NCBI GenBank assembly: GCA_022661535.1
Contig: JAKULF010000009.1
Span: 2,604,001-2,668,000, forward strand
Direction: 5' to 3'
DNA: 64,000 nucleotides
From: Eutypa lata
Lineage: Eukaryota > Ascomycota > Sordariomycetes > Xylariales > Diatrypaceae
The notes under the pieces are model-generated. The model searched no databases. It had not been told where the DNA came from and saw only the letters and a list, made by a program, of their open reading frames with translations. Position 1 is the first letter of the stretch. Each line of letters opens with the position of its first letter. Position numbers and translations under genes: made by a program. Below are positions 45,141 to 57,987 of the stretch, piece by piece.

Positions 45141-46525
45141 ATGTCATCATCTATCGCGAACAAGGCTGCGACCGGCGCGCCATTCTTCACCCCGGCACAG
45201 GACCCGCCAGCCGGGACAGCGTTAGACCCCGCGTCGGCGCCGACGCTCTTCCAACCCCTGCAGATCCGGGGCCTGACGCTGCAGAACCGGTTCGCCGTGG
45301 CGCCGATGTGCCAGTACAGCGCGCACGACGGCCGCCTGACGGACTGGCACTTCGCGCACCTGGCGCAGTTCATCCTGCGCGGCACGGCGCTGACGATCGT
45401 CGAGGCGACGGCCGTGACGCCGAACGGGCGGATCTCGCCCGAGGACTCGGGGCTCTGGAAGGACAGCCAGAAGGCGCCCTTGCAGCGGATCGGTAAGTTC
45501 ATATGTATTTACCTTTCTCGATCTGTTATAGAACCTTTTGACAAGATATGACGAAAAATGAAATACTAACTTACGCAGTGGACTTCGCGCACTCGCAGGG
45601 CCAGAAGATCGGCGTGCAGCTCGCCCACGCCGGGCGCAAGGCGTCGACGGTGGCGCCCTGGCTGGTGCCGGCGGGCGCGTCGAGCGCCGTCGCCGCGGCG
45701 GAGCACGGCGGCTGGGCCGACAACGTGTGGGCGCCGAGCGCGATCCGGTACGCGGACGGCTACGCGGAGCCGAAGGAGATGAGCATCGCGGACATCGAGG
45801 GGTTCGTGCAGAGCTACAAGGAGGCGGCTCAGCGCGCGGTCGACGTCGGCTTCGACACCATCGAGATCCACGGCGCGCACGGCTATCTGATGACGGAATT
45901 CTTGTCGCCCCTTAGCAACAAGCGGACGGACAAGTACGGCGGCAGCTTCGAGAACCGTACCCGCTTGCTATTCGAGGTCATCGCGGCGGTGCGCAGCGTG
46001 ATCCCCGAGGCGATGCCCTTGTTCCTGCGCATCTCGGCGACGGAGTGGATGGAGTACGCCGGCGAGGAGAGCTGGGACCTAGAGCAGAGCGTGCGCTTGG
46101 CCAAGCTGCTCCCCGACGCCGGCGTGGACCTGCTCGACGTGAGCTCGGGCGGGAACAGTCCGATTCAGAAGATCAACCTCCATCCATACTACCAGGTCGA
46201 CCTAGCGGGACGGATCCGCGAGGAGCTGAAGAAGGAAGGCAAGAAGCTCCTCGTCGGCGCCGTCGGCCTCATCACCAACGCCGCGATGGCGCGGTCGATC
46301 GTGCAGGAGGGGAAGACCGCCACGGGCAGTACCGCCACGACGCACGACACGGTCGAGGTCGCCGAGGAGTCGGGCCTGACGACGCAGGCGGACCTCGTTC
46401 TCATCGCCCGCCAGCTGCTGCGCGAACCCGAGTTCGTACTCCGCTCTGCGCAGGCCCTGGGCGTCGAGGTCAAGTGGCCGAACCAGTACCACCGTGCCCA
46501 TTGGCGGAAGGGCGAGAAGGTCTAA
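45141..46525 (+). CDS. Old yellow enzyme, YqjM-like NADH:flavin oxidoreductase
   Basis: Exons 45141-45492 and 45579-46525 give 432 residues. FMN-dependent TIM-barrel enzymes of this family reduce activated C=C bonds of enones with NAD(P)H. The YqjM-type marks are present: Cys57 in APMCQYSAHDG (flavin-tuning Cys), TDWHFAHL, the substrate-anion pair His215/His218 in EIHGAHGYLM, then LSPLSNKRTDKYGGSFENR and the C-terminal phosphate block ending LLREPEF. An extension of about 35 residues precedes the barrel. Both exons are strikingly GC-rich with GC-ending codons, unlike neighbouring genes; in this respect it resembles the SDR exon at 24455-24914. It has no cluster partners here. Likely cytosolic. 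Confidence 0.93.
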
Positions 46526-47357
46526 AGGTGGATCGGGTATGTAGGATGCTAGATTCTGCATAACGACTAATCGGTAGCATTATGACGCAGCGACGAGTGT
46601 ATGTGGCTGGCTAGCTGGATGATACAGACGAGATTTCATCACCAGCGGAAGCATGAGAAACGATACTAATAATCGACTTTACGAAGAATTACACGATAGA
46701 TAGATTGATAGATAGAAAGAGAGATAGACTTTGAAGGTTAATACCATTGCTATCTCAATTAACGCATGTTGCTGCATGAAGTCTACCCTTATTATACATG
46801 ATCTACCTGTCATCCATTGAATGCCCCATTTCTACCGGTAACCCCCTATTGTTGTACAAAAAGCATCCTCTCATTGTAATTATTATAAGGTATGTAAATT
46901 TAGAACCGCAACCTCGTATTCGAGGCGTTACACGTAGGTAACCCACGAGGCAGGTTAACTACTTCGTAGACCTGCTCAGCTGCTGTACCTGTTCTGTTCT
47001 GGACTCTCGGCATGCAGCCCGGTAGGACGGTCGGCCATCGGGTCAGCCCACTCCACATGGATGCTACATAGCCCTCCATAACCCTCTCTACCTGGAAACA
47101 ATCCGCGAACTCTCGTGCTTACCCCTCCCGAGACCCCGCGAAAAGAAAAGAAAAGGAAAAAAAGCACGACATGGCGCGCCTAGCCTCCGCTTTCGGGTGT
47201 TCCGAGTGAGACGGCGTTTTCTAAAAATACAATCACAATTACAATAAGTTAAGATTAAGAATTCTCTAGCCTCGGTTTGTGAGACGTTCTCATCTCCCAA
47301 GAAAAAACCACCCCTTCATAAATCAAATACCAAACCAACGCTGAACAAGACGTGCCA
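46526..47357. other. Spacer between OYE and pyroglutamyl peptidase
   Basis: About 830 bases with a GATA-type simple repeat at about 46695-46730. It holds the OYE 3' flank and peptidase promoter. No further feature. Confidence 0.4.
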
Positions 47358-48362
47358 ATGGGTTCTCTTGATATCTCCGAAGATGAGTTGACAGTTCTGG
47401 TCACTGGGTTTGGTGCACGTGCTCCCTTTTTTTTTTTTCCTTTCGTCATGCTTACTTACATATACATGCCTACGCTGGCATCGGCTGCTCTCCTCAAAAC
47501 AAGTCTTGCATTTCTCCCAGGGGCTTAACTAACACCGGCTGTATCTAGCCATTCAAGGAGCTCTATCCTCGGAATCCGTCCTGGGAGATAGCCTCATCGC
47601 TGCCGGAGTACCTCCCGCCAGAGAGAGCCAAGGATGTTGCGGCGCGTCGGTCATCGGCAGCCGCCACGGCGGCTGCTCTGCCCAAGGTCCGGATCCTCGT
47701 CCATCCCGAGCCGATCCGAGTGAACTATGAGGTCGTCCGGGGCCTGGTTCCCAAGCTCTGGGAAAGTCCCCAGCGGAAAATCGATTTCGCCCTTCATATC
47801 GGCATGGCGGGCCCACAGCCTGTGTACTCCCTCGAGAGACTCGCGCACCGGGACGGCTACAGGCTTAAGGATGTCGACGGCAACTTCCTAGGTGACGAGG
47901 AGAGGCGGGAGAAGGAAGGCGACAAGTGGGTCTGGAATGACACGCCTACGGAGCTCACCACGGAGCTGGACATCAAGGAGATATATAAGAGCTGGGTCGA
48001 GCGAAGTCCGGTAGGTCGCCCTCTCTATCATTGTCTCCCCGGTTACTTCCCATGCACAGATCGGACCCACTCTATTATTCTACGTACGTCGAGCTTTAAG
48101 AAACTACTGACATGCCCGTTATGACAACAAGAAAACCGAAGGGACGGCATTGCGGATCTCCGACGATCCCGGGAGGTACATGTGCGACTTCATCTACTTT
48201 TCGAGTCTAGCGCATCTGTGGAAGCAGCAGAAACCTCGGAAGTTGCTGTTTCTGCACGTTCCCGCCGGGTCTTCGCCCGAGGGCGTGGATTTGGGAAGAG
48301 AACTAGTGCTGCAGTTGATCCGCTCGATTGCTGAGAGTGAGGTCAGTCGGAGGTCGGCGTGA
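47358..48362 (+). CDS. Pyroglutamyl peptidase I (pyrrolidone-carboxylate peptidase, C15)
   Basis: Exons 47358-47414, 47549-48010 and 48132-48362 give 249 residues. The enzyme removes N-terminal pyroglutamate from peptides in the cytosol. The start MGSLDISEDELTVLVTGFG joins to PFKELYPRNPSWEIA, giving the family block VTGFGPF-x-NPSW. Catalytic Cys191 lies in GRYMCDFIYFSSL and His215 in LFLHVPAG; the Glu-bearing region is around KLWESPQRKIDFALHIGMAG. The first intron can keep this frame only with a GC donor (GGT|GCACGT...GTATCTAG), since no GT site gives phase 0. The second uses GTAGGT and an AAG acceptor. A 12-T run lies in intron 1. Confidence 0.9.
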
Positions 48363-49298
48363 GCTTCGTAGCACGGGAGGGTTGATTATATGGGCGGGAG
48401 GACTCAAAAGAGGTAAGGTCCGCCTGAGGACATGTTAAAGTATTTGCTATACGCCGCACCGTTGCACTGTATGTATGTATATGGCCAACATGTACATCTC
48501 TTGAGATTGAAAAGCAGGTACGGGATCAAAGTTGACGAAACAAGTAATAGTTATTTCTCTTACATTCCCCAGCTTACGAAACTATATATTAAGGCAAAAT
48601 AAGAGTTACTTATCATGAGCCACTCCATTAAAAATATAATATTGGACGTTATGAGTATGCGATATGTTAGTATATATATCTGCATATGCATTGGGTCTCT
48701 GACATGACATGATACGCCTTGGTCGCCTAATCAAATCGACCAGAAATTCTCTTGCACGAAATCATAGTGAATTAACTTGAGAGCGACATGTCTATATGTG
48801 ATATCGCCTACTATCATGTGTAGACTTTTAGAACGAATACGACCATTGTATCTTATCAAGCTTTATGGTAGTAGAGCAGGAAGCCTGAGAAGTCAAAGCT
48901 AACTCGCACGGCTCTGGTCGTAAAATAGGGCACATGAGGCTTTAATCTACTGGGTTTATCTATATGGGAAACCCTATTCAGACCCTTAGCAGTCTTGCAA
49001 TGGGTAGGGAGATCAGCAAAATCTCCGAGCAAGAATGCTCCTTGTCATCGACCCGCTCGCTTCGTCCCCCTCAACCATCAACACTTTAGCCGAAACAACC
49101 CGCACAAGAAAAAGGCATATATTTTCTATGTGAGTACCGCAACTTGACAGTCATCTTAGCTTCAAGCTCCATCTACCATTCACAGTAACCTGTATTGGTG
49201 CTTCGGCAATGTGTGCCACCTTGAACCTCCGTATGTGTAGGTAGCCGCCCGTCCGTCCCTATTGGGATGATCGCAAGTCACCAATCCAGGAGTCGCCC
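48363..49298. other. Convergent spacer
   Basis: About 940 AT-rich bases between the peptidase stop and the small cysteine-rich gene stop. Nothing recognised in it. Confidence 0.4.
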
Positions 49299-49527
49299 CT
49301 ATTTGCTAGCAGCCTTAGGGGGATACTTCTTCTCGCCCACCTCGACCTTTGGCTCGCAAGTGCACCACTCATCCGTAGCGATGGCATCGAGGACCCCGGG
49401 GATATGTTTACCACATCCGAACCACGTCGTCTTGCCTGTGGAAGAGATAGATATACATATTAGCCGCGAAAGACTCGTGAAACTTGTTTCACTTACTGCA
49501 CTGGCTGCAGGTTGCCTTCATGCACAT
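49299..49527 (-). CDS. Small two-exon cysteine-rich protein, 55 residues
   Basis: Exon 1 (49527-49497) encodes MCMKATCSQC plus one base; exon 2 (49435-49299) continues with SKTTWFGCGKHIPGVLDAIA, then DEWCTCEPK and a Lys-rich tail. The intron is GTAAGT...CTTCCACAG, 61 bases. The C-x2-C, K-x-TWxGCGxHI, W-C-x-C pattern is a conserved small-protein family seen in fungi and plants with no assigned role that I know; the four to six cysteines plus His suggest zinc binding. It has no signal peptide. Met3 is an alternative start. The gene is easily missed because its first exon is ten codons. Confidence 0.8.
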
Positions 49528-50612
49528 CTTGGATGAAAGATGATATGACGTAGGTAGGTATGGATGTAGGTAGTTAATATAGTGGAAGAGAAACTAGCGT
49601 GTGTTTCAAACGCGGGTGTATTTTAGATTTAAGATAGGTAGTTAGGTAGTTGGTCTTGCGTCGAGATGTTTTGGTCGTTGAGAAAGGGTGTGTAACTTGG
49701 TGAGTAACCGGTTAAAAAGGAGAACGGAGCGAGATGTTTAAATATGTCTCCGAACTTATAGCTAAGTCCCCGGCGCTGTTGTTTGTCGGCGATGATACTC
49801 GAGGAGGCAAATCCAGTGCTTACATACCTACTACCCACCTACTTCAAGTATAGTCGGCGACTAACTTAGTGCCACTTTAATTAGTCTCCTTCGGCGATTA
49901 CATACCCGCCCCTAACCTACATGTATAGAAAGTAGCTATACCTGTAAACTTAGGTATACAGTTAAGGGGCTTAGTGTGACTGACTATTTACCTGTAATGA
50001 ATGTATATATAGTGCGGCATCTAAAGGGGTATTCACATACTGAGCAGTAATTGTTATTATAAAACCAGTGTTTCAATCGAGCAGATGAGCATTAAATTGG
50101 GGGGATCATGAATCTGGGTGAATCCCGAAGGTGGCCGAACATCTACCGGGGTTCTTAACCCTCTCTCCTATATATCTCGAGCAGTTACAGTGACGAACCT
50201 GTCGGATAGTACGGGAGCACAATACTTCATGTGATTGTCCCAAGATATAGATAAAAATAGACTATGATCTAATACTTGCTATCAACGTGACGGCATTTCT
50301 CTAGAGTCATGGAAGGTAGTTAGAACAATACCGTAAGAACACTCCGGGAACCATGTTTCCATACGTCCTGGATAGGTAAACGAGTAGTAACTAGTTGAGA
50401 CACGATACCCATCGGATTGATCACAAAGTAGGCTCATCATGGTTATTGTGTGTTAAGTTACTACCTCCGGATTCATTGGTCGTCTACATGATGTACATCC
50501 AACCCAACATCTCCAAAATTGACCTGTATAGAGCCTATCCTGCTACATCCAACTATACATAATCCATCGCGCCGCACCACCACCACCACCATTACCACCA
50601 CCATCATCATCA
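49528..50612. other. Spacer upstream of the small cysteine-rich gene
   Basis: About 1.1 kb with scattered GTAGGTAG repeats (49550-49650) and a CAC/CAT-rich run at 50575-50615 next to the glycosylase stop. No gene supported. Confidence 0.4.
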
Positions 50613-51791
50613 TCACGACCCAACAATCCTCAAGCCCCCACTACAATCCCACTCGACCCGACCATCCTGTACGGCGCTGAGCAGGTCCCGTGACAGGACC
50701 TCCTTCTCGCCGGTCTTGGGATCCCAGTCCCAGCCCTCCTGCATCCACAGCCACCGCAGGTATGCACGGAGTTCTTTATCTTCAGGCAAGACGCGCATCC
50801 ACTCGGGTTGGAACGCCCCGATTCCTCCTCCTCCTCCTCTCTCATTCTTGAGCGCTCCTGCTCCCTTACCGCGCCAATCCTCTGCCCGCCCGAGCAGCAC
50901 GTCTCGGCAGAAGATGCGCCAGCTATCGAGGGCGTAGCGGCCCTGAGTCATATGGCCGATCTCCCATGCCGCCGATGCCGCCGATGCCGCCGATGCCGCC
51001 GCCGCCGTCGTCATCGAGTCGGTGTTGTTGTTGAAGTCTGCGGGTTTTTGGTCTTCTTGTTCTTCTTCTTCGACTTTAGCGCACACCGCAATAATCTTAC
51101 CATCGCTGCCATCATCATCATCATCATCACCATCACCAATCCCACCCCCCTCCCAAGGCCCCTCATATCCACCCCCAACAGGAAACCGAACTCCCCTCTT
51201 CGGCGGCCTCTCCACCCACGCGCGTGCGTATCTCTGTATAGCGGCGGCGCGGACCTTCCCGAGCCCGAGGTGCCTCACCATATCCACGATGTGATCCGTG
51301 TTCTGCTCGGCGGCGAGGGCCTCGGGCGTCGGGTAGCGGTCCATGAGGGCGCGGAAGGTCGGGATGGCGGCCGTCCCGTGCGTGCGGATCAGGAACGTCA
51401 CGGCGATCAGGAGCCGGAAGGGGTCATGGGCGAGCTCTTCCTGGATGAGGCCGAAGCGCGGGGCGTGGAGGGGCGGGAAGGGGAGGCTTGAGACGGTGTT
51501 GCGGGGGGGTCGTGGCGTTTTGGGGGGTTTGTTTGTTAGTGCGGTTGTGGCGAAGAAGGGTGACCTTGTCGTGCGTTTATTTGGCGTTCGGTTCGTTGTT
51601 GGTGATGATGATGATTCTATCGGTAATGCACGCTTAGAGTCATCGGTTGCAAGAGTAGTAGTAACTGATATTTCGCTCTGCAGTTTTCTAGAATCGCTCT
51701 GCTCAACCGGAGGTTGTTTACTAGATATAAACCCAGATTCTTTAGGGGACGGCGGAGGCGAAGGGGGGCTTGGTATCTGTGGTTCAGACAT
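50613..51791 (-). CDS. MBD4-like HhH-GPD DNA glycosylase
   Basis: A single exon of 392 residues from ATG 51791; the open frame extends upstream only from a GTG. Residues about 105-195 form the helix-hairpin-helix core: FGLIQEELAHDPFRLLIAVT, YPTPEALA, and hairpin LGLGKVRAA. Catalytic Asp289 lies in GRYALDSWRIFC, matching the GKYGNDSYRIFC of MBD4. The family excises T or U (or deaminated 5mC) mispaired with G. The methyl-binding domain is absent, as in other fungal forms. A low-complexity insert (about 200-278) with a DDDDDD run and Ala/Ser repeats separates the hairpin from the Asp. The N-terminal 100 residues are Ser/Pro-rich. It lies 77 bases downstream of the Lys-rich gene, same strand. Confidence 0.88.
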   Translation of the reverse strand: MSEPQIPSPPSPPPSPKESGFISSKQPPVEQSDSRKLQSEISVTTTLATDDSKRALPIESSSSPTTNRTPNKRTTRSPFFATTALTNKPPKTPRPPRNTVSSLPFPPLHAPRFGLIQEELAHDPFRLLIAVTFLIRTHGTAAIPTFRALMDRYPTPEALAAEQNTDHIVDMVRHLGLGKVRAAAIQRYARAWVERPPKRGVRFPVGGGYEGPWEGGGIGDGDDDDDDGSDGKIIAVCAKVEEEEQEDQKPADFNNNTDSMTTAAAASAASAASAAWEIGHMTQGRYALDSWRIFCRDVLLGRAEDWRGKGAGALKNERGGGGGIGAFQPEWMRVLPEDKELRAYLRWLWMQEGWDWDPKTGEKEVLSRDLLSAVQDGRVEWDCSGGLRIVGS

Positions 51792-51868
51792 AATGTTGGT
51801 AGATAATTGCTGTTGTGCATAACCCGGTCCCAGGACTTGAAGATCACTCACAGGCTCCTGGTCACCAC

Positions 51869-52681
51869 CTATGAGTGCTTGTCTTTTAAAGAGACGCCGC
51901 CGTCTACAGACGAAGGGTCACCATCTGACATCGGAATGTGCTCCTGGATTTGTTCCGGGGCAGCGGCATTATCTCCAGTCCGGTACCAGACGGAAGCTTC
52001 CTGAAGTACTGGTGCCCCGCTGCTGTCTATTGACATAGCTGGTTTCTGGTTCCTTAATTGCTTCTTAAGAATTTTCTTCATCTTTCTCTTCTGTACCCTA
52101 GTTAGACCATCCGTTTGTTGTATTTGCTCAGATCCGGATAGAGGCTGCGGTGGTAGTAGTTGAGCTTGAGCTTGGGGTTGGGATTGGGCCTGAGACTCAG
52201 TGGTTGCCCAGTATGGGGAGTCTTTATCCTTCACCCCCTTTCTTTTCCTCTTAATGCCCTTTTTGGTTTTCAGAGACGGCGGTGGCACCTCGCTCTCTGC
52301 CTGACCCCTCAGCATAGCCTCGTTATCTGCAGACCATTGCGTCACGGCGTGAGACAGCACCAGCTGGGAGAGGAAAGTTAGAAGGTCCTGACCAGCGAGA
52401 GGGTCACGGAAAGTAGCTTTCTCCCTCATGGCCGTAGCACACGAGATCATCTGGTCCCATTCTTCAACACCGCGTAGAAGGCTGTGATTAGTGAAGTGCT
52501 TGATATCCTCATCAGTGCCACAGCCTTGGGCAACGACCAGGCCAAGCTCCCTTCTCTCGTTTTCGTCTTTCGACTCGAAACCCCACATGTAGTCATCGGC
52601 AAGGCTAGACATGGCTTCATCAGCCGCGCTTTCCAGACCATACCCAGCATTTTGGGACTCAGCGGGTTTAGGGTTTCTCAT
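51869..52681 (-). CDS. Hypothetical Lys-rich, probably nuclear protein
   Basis: An uninterrupted frame of 270 residues from ATG 52681. Residues 1-130 look helical and acidic (DEAMSSLADDYMWGFESKDE, then DPLAGQDLLTFLSQLVLSHA). Basic clusters follow, KTKKGIKRKRKGVKDKD and RVQKRKMKKILKKQLRNQ, likely nuclear or nucleic-acid-binding signals, separated by a Gln/Ala-rich repeat (QAQSQPQAQAQ). I do not recognise the family. Only 77 bases separate it from the start of the MBD4-like gene, so the two share a transcript or have abutting units. A spliced fusion of the two was considered, but no convincing donor/acceptor pair exists. Confidence 0.65.
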   Translation of the reverse strand: MRNPKPAESQNAGYGLESAADEAMSSLADDYMWGFESKDENERRELGLVVAQGCGTDEDIKHFTNHSLLRGVEEWDQMISCATAMREKATFRDPLAGQDLLTFLSQLVLSHAVTQWSADNEAMLRGQAESEVPPPSLKTKKGIKRKRKGVKDKDSPYWATTESQAQSQPQAQAQLLPPQPLSGSEQIQQTDGLTRVQKRKMKKILKKQLRNQKPAMSIDSSGAPVLQEASVWYRTGDNAAAPEQIQEHIPMSDGDPSSVDGGVSLKDKHS

Positions 52682-53764
52682 TGGGAGCTAGCTTGAGTAA
52701 CAGGCAATGATTGCCGATGTGATATGAATTATGAGGGAATCAACTCCTGTTGACGAAGTTAGGAAACGCTAACTAGTCAAATATATATTGATAATGATAA
52801 TGCTGTTAAGCGCAGGTCCTAATCACAGCTATTCCGTCGCTAGGATAGTGGGGCATCTTCAGGTCCCAATTGCGAATTGCAAGGTGGGCAATTGGTTTGA
52901 AGCTGCCAAGCTGCTGTTTTGGAAATAAAAGGCATGTGTTTATGCTCAAAAAGTATCAATGTTTTCCGACGATAAGTTTTATGATGTCAACTACATGTAG
53001 GTAGGGTTCTGCTAAGCTGGGCATTTGATGTAAGTAGATGGCCTGAATATAAATAACCAATAATTTATGGGTCAGATCTTGTTCAAGATGGAGGTTAACT
53101 TTGCGACGGCACTAAACAAAAAACAAAGGATAATTTCCTCTATTCGAGGTAACGTTAGTCTGCATCCTGGAAAATTAATATGTTGCTATTGCTATAGGTA
53201 ATATACAACTATTTACACACGATGCCTTTCAACAACATAGCTTAAGTACTTGGGTATCTAGTTATTTCCAGTCGCCAATTTATATGCCTACATAAATGCG
53301 TGCCCAAGCTTTCGTAACGTTCCCTTCAAAGTCCTAATAATAGTGAGCCTATTCTCAGGGGACGACGCCATTGCAATTTGATAGTATAGTATTTTGAGTA
53401 CATACTTAAGTAGTCAAAACACAACAGAATAGTTCCTTCCTATACAGCTGCAGATTCCTAAGTATTAGCTTCTCATTGTAGAAGACGAATTTCCAATCTA
53501 ATAGCCTACCGTATTACGGGCTAACAAATATTCACGCAGCATATCAACGATCAAAAACGATTCTAAATCATGCTGAGGGAGAAGTATTGCAAGAAGACAA
53601 CCAGTGATGTCTAAAAACCGAGTAATTTTTTGATATACACTCTACTCATGACCCGGGATCGCTCCATCCCTTGCAAATCTCAAAAAAAAGGGTCTCTTCC
53701 CCTTGCCGTAAAACAAAGGAGCTGTATGGGGGGTTGCCTAGTATTACATACATGAGCTTATATT
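52682..53764. other. Spacer between cytochrome c1 and the Lys-rich gene
   Basis: About 1.1 kb of AT-rich sequence holding the promoter of the Lys-rich gene and the 3' flank of CYT1. Nothing else seen. Confidence 0.4.
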
Positions 53765-55082
53765 CTATGAGCGGATGTTGTTGTTGGCCTTCGGCGGGTC
53801 GTAGACAATCTTTTTCGTCTTGACCGCCGCCCACTTGTACCGCTTCACCCAGATGCTAAGAGCCGTAAGAACCGCGCTGACCGTTAAAACCTTCAGGCCC
53901 ATTCGCTTCCGGTCGTCCATCTCGGGTTCTGCGGCCCAGTTCAAGAATTCAACGACGTCCTTGGCCATCTGCGAGGTCGAGGCCGGAGTTTCGTCTTCGT
54001 ATTCGACGAGGCCATCATACAGGACACGAGCCATGGCAATTCCAGTTCCGGGGAAGTAGGGGTTGAAGTTCAGGCCAGCACCGACCTGAGCGCCGGCAGG
54101 GGGTTCCTCGGGGTATCCTGTCAACAAGCTGAAGATGTAATCGCAGCCACCGTGTCGGCCCTTAATAATCAGACTCAAATCGGGAGGGAGGGCACCGCTG
54201 TTGGCAGCTCGGGCAGCCTCGTCGTTCTTGTAAGGTGCAGGAATGTAATCAGAGAGCTTGCCAGGCCTTTTTTCGATTTCACCCTCGTCGTTGGGTTCCG
54301 TGTCATACTCGTTCTCCTCGGCCAACTCCTTGGCCTCGTCGACGGTTAGGATAGTACCAACAAGGGTTCGGTAAGGAATACGGCTGAGGGAATGGCAGGA
54401 TGCGCAGACCTCACGGTAGACCTGGAAACCTCGACGAAGCCTGTACGTATGTGTGTGAGTTTAAAGCTTGAGACGGCACCAGCCGCGAGCCATTTTGTTT
54501 ACTTACGCCTGGTGGTCGAAGGTTTTGAACCATTGCGCATGAACCCAGGGGTATTTCGTAGGATGCAGACTGAGAAGATAGGTTAGCTGGGAAACCCATA
54601 CTCGACTGCGGCGGCAGCAATTGTGTGGATATGCGGCATCTTTGGGCTATGAATGGAACCTATGGGCTAATCCAGGCAGGCCCGCAGATGTACCCATATC
54701 TGGACTCAATATCCAGCAAGAACTGCAACTTACCCTTCCTCAGCAGGAGTCATCGCATGTGCAGTAGGTCCGTATAGATGATAGTACCAAGCAACTGATC
54801 CAATAGCGACAGCTGTGGAGGCGACGGCGGCAATGTTGAGCGTTGTAGGAGATTCGCTCGTGCTAGACGTCGAGACCGACCGCTATATGAACAGAATGGT
54901 CAGCTTATATCCTCTAACATGGTGCACATTATAGAAATGTAGTCCTCGCAAAAGTGGGTAAAATCTTTCAAGGTAAATGAAAGCACTTCTAAAGTCGTGG
55001 TTCGTACCTTGGAGACGGTAGCGGCGCCATTTCTAGCACCGTTCAAAATGCGCGTCGAGCGCAGGCAAGATCTTGCCAACAT
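53765..55082 (-). CDS. CYT1: Cytochrome c1, heme protein of respiratory complex III
   Basis: Exons 55082-55008, 54882-54734, 54569-54507 and 54440-53765 give 320 residues. It passes electrons from the Rieske protein to cytochrome c in the inner mitochondrial membrane. N-terminal bipartite presequence: [20 protein letters not shown] then a hydrophobic [18 protein letters not shown] sorting segment. Covalent heme site CASCH at 108-112 after GFQVYREV; the axial Met is in [13 protein letters not shown]. Core blocks [20 protein letters not shown] and RIPYRTLVG are intact. The C-terminal helix ([20 protein letters not shown]) anchors it, with a matrix tail ending KANNNIRS. All introns are GT-AG and in frame. 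Housekeeping expression expected. Confidence 0.97.
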
Positions 55083-56636
55083 ATTGGACGAGCTGCTCCT
55101 CCGAAGTAGGAATCAGTTGAAGCAGGTTGACAAGGTCAATGGGTCGGAGGGCGGATGGTGATTGTGGTTATGGTCGTGATGTTGGTGGCTCGTCGGGCGT
55201 CGGGAAAAAGGTTGAACAGCTGATTTCTTGCTAGAACCAAGCAAACCAAAAAAGTGCTCACAGGCGATGTCTTTCCGGCTGGCCTTAGCAATTGGGAAAT
55301 GGTCCATTCCAATTGGTTGGAATTTCTTAATTGCTCTTTTGCTCGGACCACTTAGAAATCCATCTAGTCCAGCTTTTCCACTTTACTCACGTGATTGGCC
55401 CAATAGAGAATCTCTCTAAAAATGATGACCTCGGGGTTGCCAGGTTTTTGTTGACCCGATACCAATCTATGCTTACTTAATGCATAATTATCTGAGACTT
55501 AGTTCACGTTAGTCTTCGTCTATCTACATAACCGGATAAGATTCATATCATACTGATACTACTATAATGTGGAGGCTCACATAAGTAAATATTCAGCATC
55601 AATTTAATGTATACCTGATTAATGAATGCGAGGCTTCGTAAGGTTGTATTGCGGCTGCAGGTTGCTCAAGTAGGTAACCCGAGGACTTGGTTATGACTTC
55701 GAGGTACGTACAGTTATTCACAGCAGCCAACATTTATAAAGTAAGTGGTGCATGAGCTTACTTGCTGTTATGAGACTGATAACTAAGTACTTGGGTATGT
55801 ATATAATCGCCCCGTCTAGGTCGTTGCTCGGGAATAACAACCTAGCTGGGCATCATCATACTCAACCGTTTCACGATACCGAGTTACCGTACATACTATA
55901 TACAAGATAGCAAGATAGCAAGATAGCTAGAGAGATGCCTACCCACCCACTCACATGGTAAATATGCGGACGTTTACCACCACATATGTATGTGCCTACT
56001 TGCTTCTCTGATCACCAACTATCTAAACCCCTCCCCTCCATATACATATCACATACAACCTTGTTAGCCGGTCCTGCCGGTATCTTTCTGCTTGAGTCCA
56101 CTAACAACGGGCCGATCCCGATCGACTGTGCCGTCTGATCCATCGGGGATAGACAACTTTATGACCACATACACCAGGATGCTTAAGCAAAAAGACAGGC
56201 TCTGAGTTGGAAGAGAAGCTCTTTTGCCGCATGATAATACCATGATCGTTTACGTTTATGTCGGGTATCCATGTATTCGCACGACCTAACAAAAAAGGCG
56301 TAGCTACATGACTACCAACTGGTCTGCGATTTTGTCAGAAGTGAACACCTATTTCCTTTTTTTTTTAACACCTAAAGCATCAGGATATTGCAGCTAAGAT
56401 ACACCCACGACATAGTACAGAAAGCAATGCTTTGAGTGCCGGGGTTTCGAGGAGTCACTCCGGCGCATCTCTCTATCTTCAATCTAGAAGAACGAGCATT
56501 TTACAAGCATAGGAAATGTAATCATTTCTCCTTGAACCCCGTTTTGAATGTTGAATCGGTTCACGTCCTCACCAATGTTGAACCGCATCCCTTCTACTAC
56601 ACAGAGCGAATAAGCAAAATAGGAAGTAAATATCCC
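55083..56636. other. Upstream region of CYT1 and 3' flank of DAHP synthase
   Basis: About 1.55 kb. The CYT1 promoter is at the left end. An open frame at 55228-55419 and one at 56436-56825 (overlapping the DAHP synthase 3' end antisense) show no family signal. The trinucleotide-like AGATAGCA repeat at 55905-55930 is short. Confidence 0.4.

Positions 56637-57987
<1,351 letters not shown>

Noticed and set aside
45566..46563. Several long antisense and alternative frames over the old yellow enzyme
   Set aside because: High GC content removes stop codons in all frames; only the flavoenzyme frame has family motifs.
51792..51868. Fusion of the Lys-rich protein and the MBD4-like glycosylase
   Set aside because: No donor before the first stop and acceptor after it gave a frame-preserving join; kept as two genes.
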